DNA from: Mesorhizobium sp. B1-1-8
Lineage (GTDB): Bacteria > Pseudomonadota > Alphaproteobacteria > Rhizobiales > Rhizobiaceae
Assembly: GCF_006442795.2 (NCBI RefSeq)
Contig: NZ_CP083956.1
Coordinates: forward strand, 3,511,501-3,575,500
DNA: 64,000 nt
Reading direction: 5' to 3'
This document shows, one piece after another, positions 1 to 10,443 of the stretch. The position numbers were made by a program, and so were the translations under genes. The notes under the pieces are model-generated. The model searched no databases. It was not told the DNA's origin and saw only the letters and a list, made by a program, of their open reading frames with translations. Positions within the stretch are counted from its first letter, which is position 1. Each line of letters starts with the position of its first letter.

Positions 1-115
1 GATCCATGGCCGACGCCCCTTCGGCAGCGAACTCGACCCGTGGCCATATCGTCGCAATCTGCGGTATCCATTTGAAATTGCCGTCAAAATTGTCTCTGGA
101 AAAGTGTCGCCGGGA

Positions 116-143
116 TTGGAGTTTCGCCCCGGCTTCCTATATA
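116..143 (+). promoter_or_regulatory. candidate gyrA promoter
   Basis: A TTGGAG element (116-121) and a TATATA element (138-143) are separated by 16 bp, with the gyrA TTG start 36 bp downstream. The spacing fits a housekeeping sigma-70 promoter, but the -35 element is only a partial match. No other gene is recognisable in bases 1-179. Confidence 0.35.
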
Positions 144-179
144 AGCAGCCAGTGATTCCCGACAGGATTGTGACCTGAT

Positions 180-2975
<2,796 letters not shown>

Positions 2976-2989
2976 GCCTCGCTGCGCAT

Positions 2990-3009
2990 CACCGGCCGTC
3001 CGGCCGGTG
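2990..3009. terminator. GC-rich hairpin between gyrA and a convergent small gene
   Basis: An 8-bp perfect stem (CACCGGCC / GGCCGGTG) closes a 4-base loop just downstream of the gyrA stop and just beyond the stop of the minus-strand small gene. There is no T-run on either side, so it is either a Rho-independent terminator of low quality or an mRNA 3'-end stabiliser shared by the two convergent genes. Confidence 0.35.
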
Positions 3010-3025
3010 CGGTCGCTACCGGAAA

Positions 3026-3181
3026 TCAGAAGTGACGGTAAGGCTTGCGAGCGGCGCCGAAACCTTCGAGCCGCCTGGCGTCAGCCTTGACGCGGACTCG
3101 TCCTGCTTCCTGATGCAGCCCGAAGGCGGTTGCGATAAGCATGACGATGGTCATCGCGGTGGCGAGCATGTAGATCAGCAT
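3026..3181 (-). CDS. 51-aa small membrane protein
   Basis: A short reading frame convergent with gyrA. It begins MLIYMLATAMTIVML, giving a single hydrophobic membrane segment over residues 1-20, followed by a basic, arginine-rich tail of about 30 residues that ends in KPYRHF. An AGGAGA ribosome-binding site lies 8 bp upstream of the ATG (bases 3190-3195). The hydrophobic start, the basic cytoplasmic tail and the strong ribosome-binding site together support a real gene. No function can be assigned. Topology by the positive-inside rule would be N-out, C-in. It does not share a transcript with gyrA or coaD. Confidence 0.7.
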   Translation of the reverse strand: MLIYMLATAMTIVMLIATAFGLHQEAGRVRVKADARRLEGFGAARKPYRHF

Positions 3182-3401
3182 GTGCGTGTTCTCCTGCACC
3201 TTGTAACGGAGAGATGGGAGTTTGGTTTCATCTCTTGAAGCGGCAACCTAGTGAACGCTGCGTGAAACGTTCGTGATTGTCGCATTCATCTGTCGTTCAC
3301 GTCGGTGAAAAGGTTCACGCGGATTTGCCTTTGTTTGAGAGCCTCGCTAAAGCGTTTCACCGTTTCAAGGAAATGGCGAACCGCTCTATCTTTTGGTTTG
3401 C

Positions 3402-3444
3402 GCAATTCCGGACGGAAAACCGCTCACACTTTTCCTGGAATTGC
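3402..3444. repeat. imperfect palindromic intergenic element
   Basis: Arms GCAATTCC + GGAAAA (3402-3409, 3414-3419) pair with TTTTCC + GGAATTGC (3430-3435, 3437-3444), giving a two-part stem-loop directly before coaD. From memory, very similar sequences (AATTCC...GGAAAACCGCT...TTTTCCTGGAATTGCTCT) are scattered between genes in Mesorhizobium and relatives, so I read this as one copy of a dispersed palindromic repeat. No second copy was noticed in this window. The flank from 3355 (GCGTTTCACC...GAACCGCTCTATC) may belong to the same element. Bases 3182-3401 show no other gene. Confidence 0.5.
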
Positions 3445-3458
3445 TCTAGAAGCCTGCC

Positions 3459-3959
3459 ATGACCGAACGCATCGCCCTTTACGCCGGCTCCTTCGACCCG
3501 CTGACCAACGGCCATCTCGACGTGCTGAAGGCTTCGCTGGCCGTGGCCGACACGGTCTACGCGGCGATCGGTATCCATCCAGGCAAGAAGCCGCTGTTTT
3601 CCTTCGAGGAGCGCGTCAAGCTGATCGAGGCCGCGACCCGGGCCGAGTTCGGGAACGACAGCGCCCGCATCAAGGTTGTCGCCTTCGACGGGTTGGTCAT
3701 CGATGCGGCCAGGAGAGAAGGCGCCTCGATCATGATCCGTGGCCTGCGCGACGGCACTGACCTCGATTACGAGATGCAGATGGCCGGTATGAACGAGACC
3801 ATGGCGCCGGAACTGCAGACGGTTTTCCTGCCCGCCAGCCCTTCGGTCAGAACCATTACCGCCACACTTGTCCGCCAGATTGCGTCGATGGGCGGCGACA
3901 TCCGCCCCTTCGTGCCGGCGGCGGTTGCCGGCGCGCTCACCGCCAAATTCGCTAGGTAA
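3459..3959 (+). CDS. coaD: phosphopantetheine adenylyltransferase
   Basis: Transfers AMP from ATP to 4'-phosphopantetheine, the penultimate step of coenzyme A synthesis, in the cytoplasm. The 166-aa length is typical. The nucleotidyltransferase (T/H)xGH motif is at residues 16-19 (TNGH) in the segment [13 protein letters not shown]. The second family motif, normally SSSxVRE, appears as [16 protein letters not shown] near the C-terminus. The protein is encoded directly after the palindromic element and 17 bp before a secreted cyclophilin gene, so it probably heads the short operon coaD-ppi-ppi. Confidence 0.95.
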   Translation: MTERIALYAGSFDPLTNGHLDVLKASLAVADTVYAAIGIHPGKKPLFSFEERVKLIEAATRAEFGNDSARIKVVAFDGLVIDAARREGASIMIRGLRDGTDLDYEMQMAGMNETMAPELQTVFLPASPSVRTITATLVRQIASMGGDIRPFVPAAVAGALTAKFAR

Positions 3960-3976
3960 CCCTCCCGGAGAATATT

Positions 3977-4567
3977 ATGCAGCTGCAGAAGCTCGCTTCG
4001 TTACTCGTCGTGCTTGCCGGCCTTTTCGCGGCATCTCTGCCGGCCGTCGCGGCCGACAAGGAAAACACCATGATCATCACGCTGAAGGACGGCGATGTGA
4101 CCGTCGCGCTGCGTCCCGATCTGGCGCCCAAGCATGTCGCGCAGATCAAGAAGCTGGTGCGCGAAGGCGCCTATGATAACGTCGCCTTCCACCGCGTCAT
4201 CGACGGTTTCATGGCGCAGACCGGCGACGTCAAGTTCGGCAATATGAAGAAGGGTTTTAACCCGGAAGCCGTCGGCACCGGCGGTTCAGATCTTCCCGAC
4301 CTGCCGGCCGAATTCTCCAAGACCGAGCAATTCACCCGCGGCGTGCTCGGCATGGCGCGCTCGCAGGATCCGAATTCGGCGAATTCGCAGTTCTTCATCA
4401 TGTTCGCGCCGGCGCCGAACCTCGACGGACAATACACCATTGTCGGCAAGGTGGTCAGCGGTATGGAACTGGTGGACAAGATCAAGAAGGGCGACGAGGC
4501 CGACAACGGCACCGTCACCGATCCAGACCGCATGATCAAGGTGCGCATCGCCGCCGACAGCAAATAA
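3977..4567 (+). CDS. secreted cyclophilin-type peptidyl-prolyl isomerase
   Basis: Catalyses cis-trans isomerisation of proline bonds, here probably in the periplasm. A signal peptide covers about residues 1-25 (hydrophobic core LLVVLAGLFAASLPAVAA, cleavage near AVAA). The cyclophilin signature FHRVIDGFMAQTGD and the NSANSQFFIMF block follow, so the catalytic Arg and the substrate pocket are present. Length is 196 aa. GGAG lies about 10 bp before the ATG. It is paired with a second cyclophilin that lacks a signal peptide, 28 bp downstream. The two share most core motifs, which suggests a local duplication with a division between periplasm and cytoplasm. Confidence 0.92.
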   Translation: MQLQKLASLLVVLAGLFAASLPAVAADKENTMIITLKDGDVTVALRPDLAPKHVAQIKKLVREGAYDNVAFHRVIDGFMAQTGDVKFGNMKKGFNPEAVGTGGSDLPDLPAEFSKTEQFTRGVLGMARSQDPNSANSQFFIMFAPAPNLDGQYTIVGKVVSGMELVDKIKKGDEADNGTVTDPDRMIKVRIAADSK

Positions 4568-4595
4568 GCCTCTCAATTTTCAAAGGATTTCTGAC

Positions 4596-5108
4596 ATGGC
4601 TGAGATCAAGGACCGCGAGAACGCGCTCATCATGGAAACGACCAAGGGCAACGTCGTCATCGAAATGTATCCCGACCTGGCGCCCGGCCATGTCACCCGC
4701 ATCAAGGAACTGACGCGCGAAGGCGCCTATGACGGCGTCGTCTTCCACCGCGTCATCGACGGCTTCATGGCGCAGACCGGCGACGTCAAGTTCGGCAATT
4801 CGAACAAACCCTCGTTCGCGCCTTCCCGCGCCGGCATGGGCGGGTCCGACAGGCCCGACCTGAAGGCCGAGTTCTCCAACGCCAATCACGGCCGCGGCAC
4901 CTGCTCGATGGCGCGTGCCCAGAACCCGAATTCGGCCAACTCGCAGTTCTTCATCTGCTTCGACGACGCGGCCTTCCTCAACCGCCAGTACACGGTCTGG
5001 GGCCAGGTCATCGAAGGCATGGAGAATGTCGACAAGCTCAAGCGCGGCGAGCCGGTGCAGGACCCCGACAAAATCGTGTCGCTGAAGGTCGCGGCCGACG
5101 TCAAGTAA
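4596..5108 (+). CDS. ppiB: cytosolic cyclophilin-type peptidyl-prolyl isomerase
   Basis: Proline isomerase acting on folding proteins in the cytoplasm: the 170-aa chain starts MAEIKDRENALIMETTKGN with no signal peptide. It carries FHRVIDGFMAQTGDVKFGN and NSANSQFFICF, the same cyclophilin core as the preceding gene. AAGGA lies a few bases before the ATG. It is the second half of a tandem cyclophilin pair and is followed after 13 bp by a small membrane transporter gene, so one transcript through queA is possible. Confidence 0.92.
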   Translation: MAEIKDRENALIMETTKGNVVIEMYPDLAPGHVTRIKELTREGAYDGVVFHRVIDGFMAQTGDVKFGNSNKPSFAPSRAGMGGSDRPDLKAEFSNANHGRGTCSMARAQNPNSANSQFFICFDDAAFLNRQYTVWGQVIEGMENVDKLKRGEPVQDPDKIVSLKVAADVK

Positions 5109-5121
5109 GGGCAGAACCACA

Positions 5122-5571
5122 ATGATGGGCGCCGTCTGGTCGCTTCTCGGCATTCTGTCCGGCGCCTTCATCGCCATTCAGGCGCCGATCAATTCGCAAT
5201 TGGCGCGCGGCCTCGGCCTTCCGGTCGCGGCCGCGGCCTTTTCGTTCCTGTCCGGCGCCATCGTGCTCGGCATCATCGCGGTCTCGGTGGTGAAGGTCCA
5301 AGGCATCTCGCTCGACTGGAAGGCGCCGGCGCCGTGGCTGTTCATTGCCGGCGGCGTGCTCGGCGGCTTTTACGTGACGCTGTCGACCATCCTGACGCCG
5401 CGCATCGGCGCCGCGGCGCTGATGGCCTTCCTTGTCGCCGGGCAGCTGCTTGCCGGCATGCTCATCGACCGCGTCGGCTTCCTTGGCGTGGCGGTGCGTG
5501 AAATCTCGCTTGGCCGCGTCGCCGGCGCCGTGTTGCTGCTGGCCGGAGCGCTGCTCGTCCGGCTGTTCTGA
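5122..5571 (+). CDS. YdcZ/DUF606-type DMT superfamily membrane protein
   Basis: A 149-aa integral membrane protein with about five hydrophobic segments and the family pattern [20 protein letters not shown] near the N-terminus and a [17 protein letters not shown] block in the middle. This matches the DUF606 (YdcZ) half-size relatives of drug/metabolite transporters. Substrate is unknown. A second ATG directly follows the first, so the start could be one codon later. Its stop overlaps the queA start by one base (TGATG), which implies translational coupling to queA. Confidence 0.8.
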   Translation: MMGAVWSLLGILSGAFIAIQAPINSQLARGLGLPVAAAAFSFLSGAIVLGIIAVSVVKVQGISLDWKAPAPWLFIAGGVLGGFYVTLSTILTPRIGAAALMAFLVAGQLLAGMLIDRVGFLGVAVREISLGRVAGAVLLLAGALLVRLF

Positions 5572-6656
5572 TGCGCGTCGATCTGTTCGACTTCGACCTG
5601 CCGGAAGAGCGCATTGCGCTGCGTCCGGCCGAGCCGCGCGACAGCGCCAGGATGCTGGTGGTCAAGCCCGGCGAGGTGCTGGAAGACCGCACCGTGCGCG
5701 AGCTGCCGTCGCTGCTGAGGAATGGCGACGTCCTGGTGTTCAACGACACCAAAGTCATCCCGGCGCAGCTGAAAGGCATCCGCAAGCGTGGCGAGGCGAC
5801 GGCGCAGGTCGAGGCTACGCTGCATATGCGGGTGGCGCCGGACCGCTGGCAGGCGTTCATGCGGCCGGGCAAGCGCATTGCCGCCGGCGACCGCATCCAT
5901 TTCGGCCATGACCAAAATTCCTGCTTCCTCGGCCAGCTCGATGCGACAGTGGTCGAGAAGGGCGAGGCGGGCGAGGTGCTGCTCGGCTTCGACCTGTCAG
6001 GTCCGTTCCTCGACGAGGCGCTGCATGCCGTCGGCCACATCCCGCTGCCGCCTTACATCGCCTCCAAGCGCGACGATGACGAGCGCGACCGCGCCGATTA
6101 CCAGACCATCTATGCCAAGGAGGAGGGCGCGGTGGCCGCGCCCACCGCCGGCCTGCATTTCACGCCGGAACTGTTTGCTGCGCTCGACGCCAGGGGAATC
6201 GAACGTCGCTTCGTCACCCTGCATGTCGGCGCCGGCACCTTCCTGCCGGTCAAGGCCGACGATACGGCCGATCACAAGATGCATGCCGAGACCGGCTCGG
6301 TCAGCGCCCAAACGGCGCAGGCGCTCAATGCGGCAAAGGCGCGGGGAGGGCGGATCGTCGCCGTCGGCACGACATCGCTTCGCCTGCTGGAAAGTGCTGC
6401 CGCCGAAGACGGCAGAATCGAGGCCTGGTCCGGCCCCACCGACGTCTTCATCACGCCGGGCTACCGCTTCCGGACGGCCGACCTGCTGATGACCAATTTC
6501 CATCTGCCGCGCTCGACATTGTTCATGCTGGTCGCGGCCTTCTGCGGACTGGAGACGATGCGTTCGGCCTATGCGCATGCCATCGAGAGCCGCTACAGGT
6601 TCTACTCCTATGGAGACGCAAGCCTGCTTTACCGGGCGGAGACAGGCGATGGATGA
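5571..6656 (+). CDS. queA: S-adenosylmethionine:tRNA ribosyltransferase-isomerase
   Basis: Moves the ribosyl part of S-adenosylmethionine onto preQ1-tRNA to make epoxyqueuosine, the step after Tgt in queuosine synthesis. The 361-aa product begins [20 protein letters not shown], a typical QueA N-terminus, and contains the conserved [22 protein letters not shown] and [17 protein letters not shown] blocks. The start codon overlaps the upstream stop, and tgt follows 37 bp downstream, so the pair is a queuosine operon. Confidence 0.96.
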   Translation: MRVDLFDFDLPEERIALRPAEPRDSARMLVVKPGEVLEDRTVRELPSLLRNGDVLVFNDTKVIPAQLKGIRKRGEATAQVEATLHMRVAPDRWQAFMRPGKRIAAGDRIHFGHDQNSCFLGQLDATVVEKGEAGEVLLGFDLSGPFLDEALHAVGHIPLPPYIASKRDDDERDRADYQTIYAKEEGAVAAPTAGLHFTPELFAALDARGIERRFVTLHVGAGTFLPVKADDTADHKMHAETGSVSAQTAQALNAAKARGGRIVAVGTTSLRLLESAAAEDGRIEAWSGPTDVFITPGYRFRTADLLMTNFHLPRSTLFMLVAAFCGLETMRSAYAHAIESRYRFYSYGDASLLYRAETGDG

Positions 6657-6693
6657 GCAGATATCAGCGCGCCGGTGCATGACAAGGAATTCA

Positions 6694-7824
6694 ATGGCTG
6701 AGACCTTTTCCTTCAAGCTGCTGGCGACGGACGGCAAGGCGCGGCGCGGCCTGATCTCGATGCCGCGCGGCGAGATTCGCACGCCGGCCTTCATGCCGGT
6801 CGGCACCGGCGGCACCGTCAAGACCATGTATATGGACCAGGTGCGCAATCTTGGCGCCGACATCATCCTCGGCAACACCTATCACCTGATGCTGCGGCCC
6901 GGCGCCGAGCGCGTGGCGCGGCTTGGAGGCCTGCACGAATTCGCCCGCTGGCCATACCCGATCCTCACCGACAGCGGCGGCTTCCAGGTTATGTCGCTGT
7001 CGAAGCTGAGGAAGCTGACGGAAAAGGGCGTCACCTTCCGCTCGCATATCGACGGCGCGCCTTACGAGATGTCGCCGGAGCGGTCGATCGAGATCCAGGG
7101 ATTGCTCGATTCCGACATCCAGATGCAGCTCGACGAATGCACCGCACTGCCGGCCAAGCCCAAGGAGATCGAGCGCGCCATGGAATTGTCGCTGCGCTGG
7201 GCCGAGCGTTGCAAAACGGCGTTCGGCGAGCAGCCGGGCAAGGCCATGTTCGGCATCGTCCAGGGCGGCGACAGCGCGGCGATGCGCGTGCGATCCGCGC
7301 AGGCGCTGAAGGCGATGGATTTGAAAGGCTATGCCGTTGGCGGACTGGCGGTCGGAGAGCCGCAATCCGTCATGCTCGAGATGCTCGACATTACCTGCCC
7401 GGAGCTGCCGGCCGACAAGCCGCGCTATCTGATGGGCGTCGGCACGCCGGACGACATATTGAAATCGGTGGCGCGCGGCATCGACATGTTCGATTGCGTG
7501 ATGCCGACGCGGGCCGGCCGTCACGGCCTTGCCTATACCCGCCGCGGCAAGGTCAATCTTAGGAATGCCCGTCACGCCGACGATCCGCGTCCGCTGGACG
7601 AGGAAAGCGATTGCCCGGCCGCGCGAGACTATTCACGTGCCTATCTGCACCATCTGGTGCGCTCGCAGGAGGCGCTGGGGGCGATGCTGCTGACCTGGAA
7701 CAACCTGTCCTACTACCAGAAGCTGATGCAGGACATCCGCGCCGCCATCGAGGCGCAAGCCTTCGAAGCGCGCGCGGCGGAGATTTCCGAAGGTTGGGCG
7801 CGCGGCGATATTCCGACGCTGTAG
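6694..7824 (+). CDS. tgt: tRNA-guanine(34) transglycosylase
   Basis: Exchanges guanine 34 of GUN anticodons for preQ1. The start at 6694 has AAGGA about 5 bp upstream and gives 376 aa. An in-frame ATG at 6649 overlapping the queA stop is less likely. Catalytic residues are Asp93 (TDSGGFQ) and Asp267 ([10 protein letters not shown]). The usual zinc site CxCxxC...H is largely lost: the segment reads [17 protein letters not shown], so the ligand positions are Ser305, Cys307, Ala310 and Asn336 (TWNNLSYY) in place of Cys, Cys, Cys and His. Everything else is canonical, so I call it an active Tgt with a degenerate metal site. Confidence 0.95.
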   Translation: MAETFSFKLLATDGKARRGLISMPRGEIRTPAFMPVGTGGTVKTMYMDQVRNLGADIILGNTYHLMLRPGAERVARLGGLHEFARWPYPILTDSGGFQVMSLSKLRKLTEKGVTFRSHIDGAPYEMSPERSIEIQGLLDSDIQMQLDECTALPAKPKEIERAMELSLRWAERCKTAFGEQPGKAMFGIVQGGDSAAMRVRSAQALKAMDLKGYAVGGLAVGEPQSVMLEMLDITCPELPADKPRYLMGVGTPDDILKSVARGIDMFDCVMPTRAGRHGLAYTRRGKVNLRNARHADDPRPLDEESDCPAARDYSRAYLHHLVRSQEALGAMLLTWNNLSYYQKLMQDIRAAIEAQAFEARAAEISEGWARGDIPTL

Positions 7825-7918
7825 CGAGCCGGAAGAGTTCTTCTGCGAACCCTTTTGAAATATCTGCAAAGTAGCGTCGCGGGATAGACTGGAGCTGTTC
7901 ATCCCGGGGCGAACTTCA

Positions 7919-9385
7919 ATGTCAAGCACGACCGCGCGGGCGGATGGCATCACCCGAACGCCTGCCGCCCCCTTCGAGGCAGCACGGAGATCGCTGACGT
8001 GGCCGTGGCTGGCGGTCTCGCTGATCGCGGTGGCCGGTCTTGTGCTGCGGTTCGTCGGTGCGCGCGGCGACCTGTGGCTGGATGAGATCTGGAGCTTTGC
8101 GCTGTTGAAGCCGCTCGGCTCGATCGACCAGATCTTCTGGCGGGTAAACCACGACAACAACCATTTCCTCAATTCCGTCTATCTCTACCTGGTCGGCCCC
8201 GATGCTCCGCCGCTGGCGCAACGCGGCCTGTCGATCGCGTTGGGGGTCGCCACTATCGTTGCCGCGGCAGTGGCGGCAGCACCTCGCGGACGGCTGGCGA
8301 TAATTGCGACAAGCCTCTTGTTCGCCGTCAGCTATCCGTTGGTCCACTACGGCTCGGAGGCGCGAGGCTATGCCGGCCTGGTGCTGTTCACCGTGCTTTC
8401 CCTGGTGTTTCTGGAGCGCAGCCTCGATGGTCGGCGCTACGCCAGGACGGTGCTGGCCATTGCCATGCTGTTCGGGATGTTGTCGCACCTTACCATGATC
8501 TTCACGGGGATCGTGCTGGTCGCCTGGGCCTGCTGGGTGGTCTGGTTGCGCACGCGAAAGGCCACCGGGACGTTCATCGAAATCTGGTCGATTTTCAGGC
8601 CGACATTGGTCGCGGTCTTGCCGTTGGCCGCCTGCGTGATCGTCGGCGCCCGGCTGTATGGTGTCACGGTCGGCGGCCTGTCGCCCTTCTCGCCGGCGGC
8701 CTTCGCGGCCGGCTATGGCGGGATGATCCGCTATCTGTTTGGACTGCCGGCCTGGACGAACGACTGGGCCGGCATCGGCGTGTGCTGCGCTCTTGTCTGT
8801 GCCTCAGCCTGGATCTTTCGCGACCGGCGGGCCAGCCTTTATGTGATAGCCATTGTCGGACTGCCCGTGCTGATGTGGCTGGCGCGTCTGCCGAACCTCG
8901 AATTCCCGCGCTATTTCATCGTCAGCGCGACGTTCATGCTGCTGTGGGTTGGCGAGTTGATCGGCCGCGGCCTGGCGGCCGGCGGACGCAATCGCTTTCT
9001 GGCGGCCGTCGGGATGGCGGCAATTGTCTTGGGCAGCGCGGTCTCGCTGTTCTCGTTCTATCAAAGCGGGCGAGGGTCCTACGCCGCAATGGTCGAAAAG
9101 ATGACGCGTGACGGGCCGGCCACTTTCTCCAGCAACCATGATTTCAGGACCCCGCTGGTCGTCGACTATTTTTCCGAGCGGATGGGCCGCCAGGCTTCTT
9201 TCATCCCGCAGGGCAAAATGTGCGCCGAACGGCCTGACTGGCTTATCCTCGAGGGTGACATGGCCGAACCGCTTGAGCGGTTCAAAGGCGCCTTCCAATG
9301 CTCTCTGGACTACGATCGCGTCGACGCGGCGAGCCACTGGGGCCTTTCGGGGCTGAGTTGGTCGCTTTACCGCCGGCGCGGTTGA
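7919..9385 (+). CDS. GT-C family (GT39/ArnT-like) membrane glycosyltransferase
   Basis: A 488-aa polytopic membrane protein with roughly ten hydrophobic segments starting at residue 29. The first extracytoplasmic loop carries DLWLDEIWS with Asp55-Glu56, the acidic pair typical of GT-C enzymes that use polyprenyl-phosphate sugars. A second family-like stretch is HYGSEARGYAGL. The C-terminal ~90 residues form a soluble domain with two cysteines. Donor and acceptor are unknown, and no other surface-polysaccharide gene is adjacent. Predicted membrane: cytoplasmic membrane with the active site facing the periplasm. It converges on a DUF4864 gene 12 bp away. Confidence 0.72.
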   Translation: MSSTTARADGITRTPAAPFEAARRSLTWPWLAVSLIAVAGLVLRFVGARGDLWLDEIWSFALLKPLGSIDQIFWRVNHDNNHFLNSVYLYLVGPDAPPLAQRGLSIALGVATIVAAAVAAAPRGRLAIIATSLLFAVSYPLVHYGSEARGYAGLVLFTVLSLVFLERSLDGRRYARTVLAIAMLFGMLSHLTMIFTGIVLVAWACWVVWLRTRKATGTFIEIWSIFRPTLVAVLPLAACVIVGARLYGVTVGGLSPFSPAAFAAGYGGMIRYLFGLPAWTNDWAGIGVCCALVCASAWIFRDRRASLYVIAIVGLPVLMWLARLPNLEFPRYFIVSATFMLLWVGELIGRGLAAGGRNRFLAAVGMAAIVLGSAVSLFSFYQSGRGSYAAMVEKMTRDGPATFSSNHDFRTPLVVDYFSERMGRQASFIPQGKMCAERPDWLILEGDMAEPLERFKGAFQCSLDYDRVDAASHWGLSGLSWSLYRRRG

Positions 9386-9397
9386 AGCTGGCCGTCT

Positions 9398-9817
9398 TCA
9401 GGTGCTGACCGAGGTCGATGCGCGCAGGCTGCAGCCGGTGATCTGGAACGTGCCGTCGGGCTGCTGCTCGAGCGTGTAGACCGCTTCATAGTCCTTGCCG
9501 TCGGGCCCGACGATCAACACCTGCTGGATGACCGAGGTCGGCCCGGTCTGCTCGACCTTGCCGAAGGAATAGCTTTGCGGCTTGCGCACCGGCGCATAGC
9601 CATTGGTCACCATGTTCATGAACATGTCGACGGTCGGGAAGATCCGCTTCACGTTCGGCGCCGCAAAACTATAGGCGGTGGCGCCGTCATTGGCGATGAA
9701 GGCCTTGAGCTGACTGTCGATGACCGTCTGCGCCGCCTTTATCTCGGCATCGCCGGCAAAGGCGATCGAGGCCAGGAGCGTTGGGACCAGAGCTAATGCG
9801 AATAGTGTGCGGCGCAT
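9398..9817 (-). CDS. secreted DUF4864 protein
   Basis: A 139-aa protein with a clear signal peptide (MRRTLFALALVPTLLASIAFA, cleavage near residue 21) followed by a compact alpha+beta domain of NTF2-like character. The pattern IKAAQTVIDSQLKAFIANDGATAYSFAAP near the mature N-terminus is what I recognise as DUF4864. The start is set by GGGAGG 6-11 bp upstream of the ATG; a longer in-frame reading would put extra arginine-rich sequence ahead of the signal peptide. Function is unknown; it is presumably periplasmic. It sits alone, divergent from the RAM-domain gene with 224 bp between them. Confidence 0.8.
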   Translation of the reverse strand: MRRTLFALALVPTLLASIAFAGDAEIKAAQTVIDSQLKAFIANDGATAYSFAAPNVKRIFPTVDMFMNMVTNGYAPVRKPQSYSFGKVEQTGPTSVIQQVLIVGPDGKDYEAVYTLEQQPDGTFQITGCSLRASTSVST

Positions 9818-10041
9818 GGCCAGCCTCCCGGAATTCGCGTTGCTATGGCGCAATCTAACATACGCGCGATAGCGTACCGTGGTTTCATTGGACTGAGAAG
9901 ATTTCGCAATTCCGGCGCGGCATGCCGTTTGCCGATTGCTGCAGGCCGTCGCCGGCGCGCGTGCGGCCTGACGCTTGAAAGCCCGGCGGCAGTCTGCCAC
10001 AAGGACCGCTTATTCGGGTAAGGTTTAGGCAGGACCGGCAA

Positions 10042-10278
10042 ATGAAGGCATTCTTCGTGCAGATTAAGTGCGATCTGGGCAAGGCCTATGAGGTCGCCGG
10101 TGCGCTAGCCGATGCCGAAATCGCCTCCGAAATCTATTCGACCGCGGGCAACTTCGACCTGCTCGCCAAATTCTATGTCGACGACGAGCAAGACGTCGGC
10201 CACTTCGTCAATGAGCGGGTGCAGATCCTGCCCGGAATCAAGGACACCTTCACCATCGTCACCTTCCGGGCGTTTTGA
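10042..10278 (+). CDS. stand-alone Lrp/AsnC ligand-binding (RAM) domain protein
   Basis: A 78-aa protein made only of the RAM domain that Lrp/AsnC regulators use to bind amino acids and oligomerise. No helix-turn-helix is present. Recognisable parts are the first strand MKAFFVQIKC, the motif STAGNFDLLAKFYVDD and the final strand DTFTIVTFRAF. Such small proteins form rings and may sense amino acids, but their role is unresolved. AGGA lies upstream of the ATG. It is 165 bp upstream of the ATP-grasp gene; whether it is functionally linked to that cluster cannot be told from the sequence. Confidence 0.85.
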   Translation: MKAFFVQIKCDLGKAYEVAGALADAEIASEIYSTAGNFDLLAKFYVDDEQDVGHFVNERVQILPGIKDTFTIVTFRAF

Positions 10279-10443
10279 CAGAAGTATGCCCGGCCACAAG
10301 GCAAAGCCTTGACCCGGCCTTGGCCGCGTTGCCTTAATCTTAGGCAATTTGCATAGAGTGACCTGCGCCGCCCGTTAAATCACCGATTGCGCTTGATTTT
10401 CTCCGACGAGGCCATTGAAATGGTCTGACAGGGGAGTACGCGA

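Noticed and set aside
6-155. 49-codon frame before gyrA
   Set aside because: No ribosome-binding site in view, overlaps the likely gyrA promoter and shows no recognisable protein features.
3240-3320. Possible SOS boxes (GAAC/GTTC repeats) upstream of coaD
   Set aside because: Spacing does not match the alphaproteobacterial GTTC-N7-GTTC pattern; the nearest match ends in GAAA.
3277-3462. 61-codon plus-strand frame before coaD
   Set aside because: Spans the palindromic intergenic element and has no ribosome-binding site.
6649-6694. Earlier ATG for tgt at 6649 overlapping queA
   Set aside because: Adds 15 residues not typical of Tgt; AAGGA is positioned for 6694.
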